Assembly: GCA_013698385.1 (NCBI GenBank)
Contig: JACCVB010000177.1
Location: 1 to 9,908 of the forward strand
DNA: 9,908 nt
DNA from: Chloroflexota bacterium
Lineage (GTDB): Bacteria > Chloroflexota > Limnocylindria > Limnocylindrales > CSP1-4
Reading direction: 5' to 3'
Part shown: piece after piece, positions 1-4,169 of the stretch
Layout: each line of letters begins with the position of its first letter
How positions within the stretch are numbered: the first letter of the stretch is position 1
Notes under the pieces: generated by a model
Database searches by the model: none
What the model was told of the DNA's origin: nothing
Seen by the model: the letters and a program-made list of their open reading frames with translations, nothing else
Translations under genes and position numbers: made by a program

Positions 1-356
1 CCGTGAATGTGCGGCGTCGTGACGCGCACGAGATAGCGCCCGGGCTCCAGCGGCTCGGCCGGCTCACCGGGTTCCGCCTGGTTGTGGTCGATGAAGAATT
101 CGGTTGCACCCGGAATGAGGAAGGCGAAGTAGATCCGTTCTGAACGAGACCCGAGTAGACGGATCTCGACGCGGACCTCGATGCCGGTATCGGGAACGAC
201 CGGGACGCCGGAGACGGCGATGCGATAGGCGTCGGTCGGGGATCCCACCGACGGCGCGATGTTAACGTTGCATTGCGCTGGAGCGGCCGACGCGGCACCG
301 GCCGCCGCCAGAGTCGCCACAAGAACCAGGACCAATATGGTCGAAGCGCGTCGCAT
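1..356 (-). CDS. Secreted protein of unknown function, N-terminal part (runs off left edge)
   Basis: The reading frame is open from an ATG at 356 to the left edge, giving the first 118 residues. It begins MRRAST, followed by a hydrophobic stretch rich in Leu, Val and Ala and a likely signal-peptidase site after ASA (about residue 24), so the product should be exported. The mature part starts APAQCNVNIAPS and continues as a beta-rich sequence (IEVRVEIRLLGS, ERIYFAFLIPG) with a Glu/Pro patch (AEPGEPAEPLEPGRY), as in small extracellular beta-sandwich proteins. The start is supported by GGAGG at 366-370 with a nine-base spacer. I do not recognise the family. It points away from the integrated element and is probably a host gene. 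Confidence 0.75.
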   Translation of the reverse strand, partial: MRRASTILVLVLVATLAAAGAASAAPAQCNVNIAPSVGSPTDAYRIAVSGVPVVPDTGIEVRVEIRLLGSRSERIYFAFLIPGATEFFIDHNQAEPGEPAEPLEPGRYLVRVTTPHIH

Positions 357-365
357 GTCGATGGG

Positions 366-370
366 CCTCC
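366..370 (-). promoter_or_regulatory. Ribosome binding site of the secreted protein
   Basis: GGAGG on the minus strand lies nine bases before the ATG at 356 and decides the start of a gene whose end is outside the window. Confidence 0.7.
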
Positions 371-609
371 GGGAACGGTGAGGAGTTGACCCACTTCAGA
401 CGCGCGATCAACGGCGGTGGTTCCGCGACGCGACCCCAGCTCGGGGCACTGACTACGTTCGGCTAGCCGCCTGACAACGCGATAGACGTAGCAACGTGCC
501 CGCCCGTCCCTCCGGCTCGAACTGGCCGGCTGGGCCAGGATCGTCATCGGGAGGCCGAGCGGGCGGAGAGTGACACCCTAGCCGTCGCGGCTTACCTGAC
601 ACTTATCCC

Positions 610-858
610 ATGGCACGACGCGGACTCAGCGAAGCGTCTAAGCGGGCGGCGGCCATCCAGGCGAGCCGTCGGATGATCGCCCGCGGCGAGCGCCCGGGCT
701 ACCGGCTCCGGCCCGTCCAGGACGGCTCGTGGGAGGTCGAAGGACTGCCCGGCCTGTCGATGCCCGCAATGGCGGCGCGGGACGCCCTGGACGCGGTACG
801 GGACACGATCGCCGACCTGTTGGGCGTGGGGCCGGACAGCTTCGACGTCGAGCGGTAG
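610..858 (+). CDS. Small HicB-like antitoxin-type protein
   Basis: An 82-residue protein. Residues 1-30 are basic (SKRAAAIQASRRMIARGERP). A core DGSWEVEGLPGLSMPA is followed by the helix AARDALDAVRDTIADLL and the ending GVGPDSFDVER. Beta strands, then an amphipathic helix, then a Pro-Asp-Ser-Phe-Asp-Val-Glu tail is the pattern of the HicB antitoxin fold, where the helix usually carries the EA..REAI motif. HicB proteins normally neutralise the HicA mRNA interferase and repress their own operon. No HicA-like partner (small basic protein with the catalytic His) is visible beside it, so this may be a solitary antitoxin or a regulator. There is no clear ribosome site before the ATG. A terminator-like hairpin follows at 883-920. 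Confidence 0.6.
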   Translation: MARRGLSEASKRAAAIQASRRMIARGERPGYRLRPVQDGSWEVEGLPGLSMPAMAARDALDAVRDTIADLLGVGPDSFDVER

Positions 859-882
859 GCATCGCGATGGCGGACATAGAGA

Positions 883-920
883 AAGCGCCCGGAGTGCTTC
901 ACCCAGCACTTCGGGCGCTT
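883..920 (+). terminator. Terminator-like hairpin after the HicB-like gene
   Basis: Arms at 883-898 (AAGCGCCCGGAGTGCT) and 905-920 (AGCACTTCGGGCGCTT) pair over 16 positions with one wobble and a six-base loop. It lies 24 bases after the HicB-like stop codon. No clear T-tract follows, so it could act as an RNA-stabilising or a factor-assisted terminator. Confidence 0.6.
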
Positions 921-1055
921 AGTGTGCGACGACGCGCGCTAGTGCCCTGTCCCGCGATCCGTCGCCCGTGACCCACCCCAATGGGTCGCCTCGACTGTAC
1001 GGTCCCGAGGGGTCCGCTGGCATTAGGGCAGGTTACCTAGTTCCGGAGCCGAGGC

Positions 1056-1124
1056 GTCCAGCTCGACGTCCCAGCCGACGGCTTCGATGTCGCCATGGAG
1101 TTGCGGTGTCGCGTGGCAGGCTAG
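1056..1124 (+). pseudogene. Relic of the C-terminal end of a HicB-like gene (copy A)
   Basis: In the plus frame this reads VQLDVPADGFDVAMELRCRVAG and then stops. The VPADGFDVAME part resembles the VGPDSFDVE ending of the intact HicB-like protein at 610-858 and nearly matches copy B at 1848-1883. The frame is closed by a TAG 12 bases upstream (1041-1043), and I see no remaining N-terminal part. This is a short fragment, identified only by similarity within the window. Confidence 0.35.
1075..1101 (+). repeat. 27-base direct repeat, copy A (partner at 1855-1881)
   Basis: Matches 1855-1881 at 24 of 27 positions, 780 bases away. The two copies bracket the membrane-protein gene. Read in the plus frame, the differences are synonymous or conservative (Asp/Glu, Val/Ile) except one Asp/Gly, which suggests a shared protein-coding origin. 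Confidence 0.6.
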
Positions 1125-1139
1125 GCGGGCCGACGACGA

Positions 1140-1712
1140 TCAGCCGCGGTTGCGGTAGAGGTCCGATTTCTGGTCCCCGATGTTGACGGCGTCGATGACG
1201 ACGTGCGTGCGAGCGGCCTCGTTACGCGCCGCCTCGCTCTGCGCTCGCTCGAGGTCGGTCCCTGGTGATAGGCCCTCGACCGTCAGACGACGAACGGCCG
1301 ATGCCCAGACGACGCCGGTTGGGATCCACAGGAGTAGACCAGGTGCGATGGTGATGAGCACGAGCAGCGGCACCGCAAGCGGAAGCGGCGTGCTCAGGAT
1401 GCCGGCGAGGGCCATCCCGATGGTCGATCCGGCGATCGCGAACAAGTGTGCCAGGCCCACGAACTGGAACAGGCCTCCCATCAGGCCCACGCGCTCGCTC
1501 GCCAGACGCGGGGCCAGGACCGCCGCGGCGAGGAAGGCGCCGACCGCGAAGGCAAGGCCCCGGGCGGGACCAAGATCGATTGTGATGGTGGGGGCGCCGC
1601 TGGGAAGGATGACCGGCGGCGCGAACATGCCCGTCGCAAACCAGGCGGCGATCAATGCCACGGGCGCGGCGCACAGGAGGCCGATCGAGAGCGGACGATA
1701 CGAGCGTGCCAT
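1140..1712 (-). CDS. Four-helix integral membrane protein of unknown function
   Basis: A 190-residue protein with four hydrophobic segments at about residues 8-30, 51-68, 75-106 and 109-143, and a hydrophilic, Ala/Glu/Arg-rich C-terminal tail (RLTVEGLSPGTDLERAQSEA) that is probably cytoplasmic. No catalytic or transport motif is recognisable. The ATG at 1712 is preceded by AAGGTG at a short spacing. It lies outside the hairpin that ends the integrated element, so it is more likely a host gene, although it is bracketed by the two copies of the HicB-tail repeat. Its codon pattern and GC-rich third positions resemble its neighbours. Confidence 0.7.
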   Translation of the reverse strand: MARSYRPLSIGLLCAAPVALIAAWFATGMFAPPVILPSGAPTITIDLGPARGLAFAVGAFLAAAVLAPRLASERVGLMGGLFQFVGLAHLFAIAGSTIGMALAGILSTPLPLAVPLLVLITIAPGLLLWIPTGVVWASAVRRLTVEGLSPGTDLERAQSEAARNEAARTHVVIDAVNIGDQKSDLYRNRG

Positions 1713-1847
1713 GGGACACCTTGGAACGGTGCCGCGATGCGGAACCTGTCACTCGATTATAGGAGGCAGGCTGCTGGTTGCAAGGTCGAGCCGCCCACAT
1801 GCCTAGCCAACCCGGCCCAGCGGTCTATGCAGCGGGCTATGCACCCC

Positions 1848-1883
1848 GTGCCGGCCGAAGGCTTCGGTATCGCCATGGAGTGA
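1848..1883 (+). pseudogene. Relic of the C-terminal end of a HicB-like gene (copy B)
   Basis: Reads VPAEGFGIAME followed by TGA, almost the same peptide as copy A (VPADGFDVAME) and similar to the tail of the intact HicB-like gene at 610-858. Only about 11 codons are recognisable. It stops ten bases before the hairpin that closes the integrated element. This could instead be a repeated non-coding site. Confidence 0.35.
1855..1881 (+). repeat. 27-base direct repeat, copy B (partner at 1075-1101)
   Basis: 24 of 27 positions match copy A, including the exact blocks GGCTTCG and TCGCCATGGAGT. It lies directly beside the left end of the minus-strand element operon. Confidence 0.6.
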
Positions 1884-1893
1884 CGTGGAAGGA

Positions 1894-1931
1894 GGCCCCC
1901 GGCCCGGTGGTACGAACACCGGCCGGGGGCC
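1894..1931 (-). terminator. Strong GC hairpin ending the element's operon
   Basis: Arms GGCCCCCGGCCCGGTG (1894-1909) and CACCGGCCGGGGGCC (1917-1931) pair over 15 base pairs with one bulged C and a seven-base loop. It begins 11 bases after the stop codon at 1943. The following minus-strand bases are only moderately T-rich (TCCTTCC); on the plus strand GATTTGTT follows, so it may stop transcription from both sides. I take it as the left functional end of the element's transcription unit. Confidence 0.7.
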
Positions 1932-1942
1932 GATTTGTTGGC

Positions 1943-2773
1943 CTACGTCGTCCAGGCGGTGCTCTTGAGCTTCCGGGGCTCGGCGTAGGCGGTCATCGCC
2001 GCGTCCCGCTCGTCGGGGGTCGGCAACCAGGGCTCAGGCTTCGCTGCGGCGTACTCCCGGCCGAGCCCGGCGAGCCACAGCAGCTGTTCGACCTTGTCAT
2101 CGGTCCGTGGTGACGGGCGCCAGGCATTGATGTGCCGCGCCTGGAGCTGCGGACCCCACACGTCTGGAGCGTTGCGGTACGCGGCGAACAGACCATCGTC
2201 GACGTTCGGGCTGCCCATCACGCGGGCGAGCCGATCGTACGCGGTGACGATCTTCGCTTCGACGGTCGCCAGGTCGAACACCTGCAGGTACGCGACCCGC
2301 GTCTCCTCCGGGAGACGCATCGGGTCCGTCGTGAGGTCCCGGCCGGCGACCGGGCCGGCGATGGCCGCGACCTCCGAGAACAGGCGCGATCGGCGCTCGC
2401 GCAGCAGGTCCAGCATCTCGTCCAGCCCGCCGTGGGTTCGGGACTTCAGGATGGTCTCGGCCGTCTCCAGGGCCGTTGAGAGAATGTCGCGCTCCGCGAT
2501 GGCGGCCTGACTCGCGGCCACCGCGGCCGCGGCTCGCTTCGCGATGTCCGGGACCACGCCGGTCTCGGCAAGGGCGGCGATCTCCTCCCCAAGCGCGTAT
2601 CGCCGGGAGGCGAGGTCGCATGCAGTCGCCTTCTCGACGGCCGGTCCCACGGCGGCCCGCAACGTATCGACGGCCCGCCTGGCCGCGGCGATCAGCTCAG
2701 GCAGGGTTCCGGTGGCTTCCTCGACGGCGTCAATGACGCCCCGCAGGCGATTGGCTTCGGGATCGCGGATCAT
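1943..2773 (-). CDS. Helical protein of unknown function, last gene of the element
   Basis: A 276-residue protein. Residues 10-140 are almost entirely Ala/Glu/Arg-rich helices (IDAVEEATGTLPELIAAARR, IAALAETG, AAAAVAASQAAIAERDI) likely to form coiled coils. Residues 145-200 are mixed, and the C-terminal 75 residues look like a compact domain (WGPQLQARHINAWRP, VEQLLWLAGLGREYAAAKPE). No signal peptide or membrane segment. The start is firm: AAGGAG lies eight bases before the ATG, which overlaps the preceding stop as ATGA. I do not recognise the family. Its place after the small terminase gene, where satellites carry genes acting on helper packaging or capsid assembly, makes a scaffold-like or helper-interference role possible, but this is inference from context only. 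Confidence 0.75.
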   Translation of the reverse strand: MIRDPEANRLRGVIDAVEEATGTLPELIAAARRAVDTLRAAVGPAVEKATACDLASRRYALGEEIAALAETGVVPDIAKRAAAAVAASQAAIAERDILSTALETAETILKSRTHGGLDEMLDLLRERRSRLFSEVAAIAGPVAGRDLTTDPMRLPEETRVAYLQVFDLATVEAKIVTAYDRLARVMGSPNVDDGLFAAYRNAPDVWGPQLQARHINAWRPSPRTDDKVEQLLWLAGLGREYAAAKPEPWLPTPDERDAAMTAYAEPRKLKSTAWTT

Positions 2774-2958
2774 TCCGGTGTCTCCTTCGTGGTGTCGGGC
2801 GGACGCTTGTCGTTGGCGCCGATGGCGGGCATGCGGAGGGGCTCCACCGGCTCCTGGTGGTCCGGCAGGGGCGTTCCGAAGAACCGCGAGAACTGCCGCT
2901 CCCGCGTGCCCTCACGGGTCGCTCGGATCAGGTCGTTCATGTCGGGCTCATCGCTCAT
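2770..2958 (-). CDS. Small hydrophilic protein of unknown function
   Basis: A 62-residue protein beginning MSDEPDMNDLIRATREG, then ERQFSRFFGTPLP, ending in a Pro/Thr/Glu-rich disordered tail. AAGGAG with a seven-base spacer precedes the ATG. It starts 16 bases after the small terminase stop and its stop overlaps the next start (ATGA), so it is cotranslated with the 276-residue protein. Small acidic proteins of this size are common beside terminase genes in phages. No known domain is visible. Confidence 0.7.
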   Translation of the reverse strand: MSDEPDMNDLIRATREGTRERQFSRFFGTPLPDHQEPVEPLRMPAIGANDKRPPDTTKETPE

Positions 2959-2974
2959 TCGGTGACTCCTTGTG

Positions 2975-3340
2975 CTAGTAGTCGTCGGTGTCCTTGACCA
3001 GGCGACCGCCGCGCGCGATTCGAACGCGGAAGCGGTGCTTCAGCCCGAACCCGAGCGCGTCCATGCCGCTCGCGATCTCGCGGCGCAGGACCGCCTCGGA
3101 AACGAGAAGCGGATGTGGCCGTGCCTGTCCTCGCGAGCCGGTGACCATCGGCCCGTCAGCGTCCAGGGCGGCTTTCACGACAGCGAGCCGGTCCTCAGCT
3201 CGAAGCACGGCCGCGAGGGCTGCGAAGTCCGCCTCAGCGCCGCCCATCGTGGTGACTACGTCGGCCGCGAGGCCCGGCCACCTTGCTCGGCCCGTGTCGG
3301 ACAGATCGGCCGGAGCAGCAGGAACCCCGCGAGACGTCAT
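2975..3340 (-). CDS. Phage terminase small subunit, P27-like
   Basis: A 121-residue protein. The pattern is that of P27-family small terminases: N-terminal Pro-rich arm then LSDTGRARWPGLA (the 'L..a.r.wr.l' helix), a helix FAALAAVLRAEDRLAVVKAA, the segment DADGPMVTGSRGQARPHPLL (family hallmark G.....G..rpHP), and a final helix VLRREIASGMDALGFG, followed by a basic tail. Small terminases bind the packaging start site on phage DNA and recruit the large ATPase/nuclease subunit, which is absent here. The start at 3340 is chosen over 3361 because GGAGG (3348-3352) lies seven bases before it and it overlaps the preceding stop as ATGA. In a satellite, such a protein would redirect a helper's packaging motor. 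Confidence 0.7.
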   Translation of the reverse strand: MTSRGVPAAPADLSDTGRARWPGLAADVVTTMGGAEADFAALAAVLRAEDRLAVVKAALDADGPMVTGSRGQARPHPLLVSEAVLRREIASGMDALGFGLKHRFRVRIARGGRLVKDTDDY

Positions 3341-3702
3341 GAGCGGTCCTCCAGCGGGCACAAAACGGGTCGGGTGACTAAAAACGTGGAACTGGTCCCC
3401 GCATGCGTAGGCCTTGCGAGGGGTCCGCGTGGGGGAAGCGCCTTAGTGCTACCCCCGGGGTGGGGTGCCCGCCGCGCGTCGGTGGCGGCGCCGCTCATGC
3501 TCGGCGCTCCTGCCGGGCGTGCGGCGGGCTCATGAATTGGGTCGGCGTCTGGCCGGGGCGGCATCGGGCGACGGTGGACGTAGACGGAACCCGCGGGTTC
3601 GGCCAGGTCGCGCATCGGCTCCGGGCGGCACGGGCAGCGAGAGTCGGCCCGATGGTCGGAGTGATCCAGGAGGGCCACGACGTGGCGCGGGCTGCGCGTC
3701 AT
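3337..3702 (-). CDS. Small Cys-Pro-Cys protein of unknown function; C-terminal half doubtful
   Basis: 121 residues from an ATG that overlaps the preceding stop (ATGA at 3699-3702), with AGGTG five bases upstream. Residues 8-50 look like a real protein: VVALLDHSDHRADSRCPCRP, then EPAGSVYVHRRPMPP. The His/Asp-rich stretch with CPC may bind a metal. Beyond about residue 68 the sequence is low-complexity (Pro/Arg/Gly/Ser) and its DNA holds a hairpin (3431-3456) and a T5 run, unlike the neighbouring genes. An AGGAG before an in-frame ATG at 3498 could mark a second start. The stop overlaps the small terminase start (ATGA), which favours translation through to the end. No function assigned. Confidence 0.5.
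   Translation of the reverse strand: MTRSPRHVVALLDHSDHRADSRCPCRPEPMRDLAEPAGSVYVHRRPMPPRPDADPIHEPAARPAGAPSMSGAATDARRAPHPGGSTKALPPRGPLARPTHAGTSSTFLVTRPVLCPLEDRS
3348..3352 (-). promoter_or_regulatory. Ribosome binding site that sets the small terminase start
   Basis: GGAGG on the minus strand, seven bases before the ATG at 3340. It lies inside the alternative longer frame starting at 3361, and argues for the shorter protein. Confidence 0.75.
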
Positions 3703-4019
3703 CGGAGCACCTGCACGATCTCCACGGCCACGGTCCGGCCGGGGTAGTGCAGAGCGCGCTCGGCGGTCACGGTGACGCGCCATCCGTTCGCGGCCAGGTA
3801 GGCGAGGTCAGCCAGAGCCTCGGTGTCGAGCGAGTACGGCTCGGCGACGTAGCACCAGCGATCGTCCGGGAGCCGGATGCGGCAGGCGTGATCGACCCAC
3901 CGTGGCGCCGCATAGTCCGACAGTCCGCGCAACGCGTTCAGGACCGGGAGCGGACCGATCCGGCGGTGCCAGCCAGGGACCCTCGCCGGCTCGGGAGGAG
4001 CGATGAGCGACGGCATCAT
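3699..4019 (-). CDS. Small protein of unknown function between primase and terminase genes
   Basis: 106 residues from the ATG at 4019; a TTG at 4031 would add four residues. The C-terminal 70 residues look well folded: CRIRLPDDRWCYVAEPYSLD, then TEALADLAYLAANGWRVTVT, ending PGRTVAVEIVQVLR, an alpha/beta arrangement. The Tyr-Val-x-Glu-Pro-Tyr and Gly-Trp-Arg-Val motifs resemble small uncharacterised proteins of phage-like elements, but I cannot name a family. There is no ribosome site before either start, and the 9-base repeat array (4031-4060) lies immediately upstream, so this gene may be translated from a leaderless message or controlled by whatever binds the repeats. Its stop overlaps the next start as ATGA. 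Confidence 0.65.
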   Translation of the reverse strand: MMPSLIAPPEPARVPGWHRRIGPLPVLNALRGLSDYAAPRWVDHACRIRLPDDRWCYVAEPYSLDTEALADLAYLAANGWRVTVTAERALHYPGRTVAVEIVQVLR

Positions 4020-4030
4020 CGAGGGGACCA

Positions 4031-4060
4031 AACGATGCTAACGGTGCTAATGGCGTAGGG
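4031..4060 (+). repeat. 9-base repeat array A (AACGGTGCT units)
   Basis: Three adjoining units AACGATGCT, AACGGTGCT and AATGGCGTA, followed by GGG. The same unit and the same TAGGG ending recur in arrays B and C. It occupies the start region of the 106-residue gene. Confidence 0.75.
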
Positions 4061-4086
4061 GCCACGCGGAGTAGCGCGCAAGACTA

Positions 4087-4169
4087 CAAACGGTGCTAAC
4101 GGTGTAGGGGTCATGCGCTGATTTCCTTCGTTCCGGTGCGCGCGGCCCTAGCACCGCTAGCACCGTTTG
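4087..4169 (-). promoter_or_regulatory. Long stem-loop across the primase stop codon
   Basis: Plus-strand 4087-4109 pairs with 4146-4169: about 23 pairs with one bulge and a 36-base loop containing the primase stop codon. The single A-C mismatch on the plus strand becomes a G-U wobble in the minus-strand RNA, so the structure is best in the sense transcript. It could protect or terminate primase mRNA, or form a cruciform at an origin. Confidence 0.55.
4089..4110 (+). repeat. 9-base repeat array B (AACGGTGCT units)
   Basis: Two adjoining units AACGGTGCT and AACGGTGTA followed by GGGG, just downstream of the primase stop codon (4111-4113). It is one unit shorter than array A but otherwise the same. 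Confidence 0.75.

Noticed and set aside
357..609. Search for a promoter or RNA gene between the secreted protein and the HicB-like gene
   Set aside because: No convincing -35/-10 pair or structured RNA seen; presumably holds divergent promoters that cannot be read from sequence alone.
970..987. GACCCA-CCCCAA-TGGGTC hairpin
   Set aside because: Only six base pairs with no T-tract or nearby gene end; not distinguishable from chance.
968..1186. 72-codon plus-strand frame
   Set aside because: GTG start without ribosome site, Arg-rich composition and no recognisable pattern; overlaps the membrane protein's end.
1180..1806. Long plus-strand frame opposite the membrane protein
   Set aside because: Arg/Ala/Pro-rich composition typical of antisense frames in GC-rich DNA; the minus-strand frame gives four clean membrane helices.
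3013..3029. T-loop-like TTCGAAT with GC arms, possible tRNA 3' end as integration site
   Set aside because: Lies in the middle of the small terminase coding region, with no acceptor, anticodon or D arm around it.
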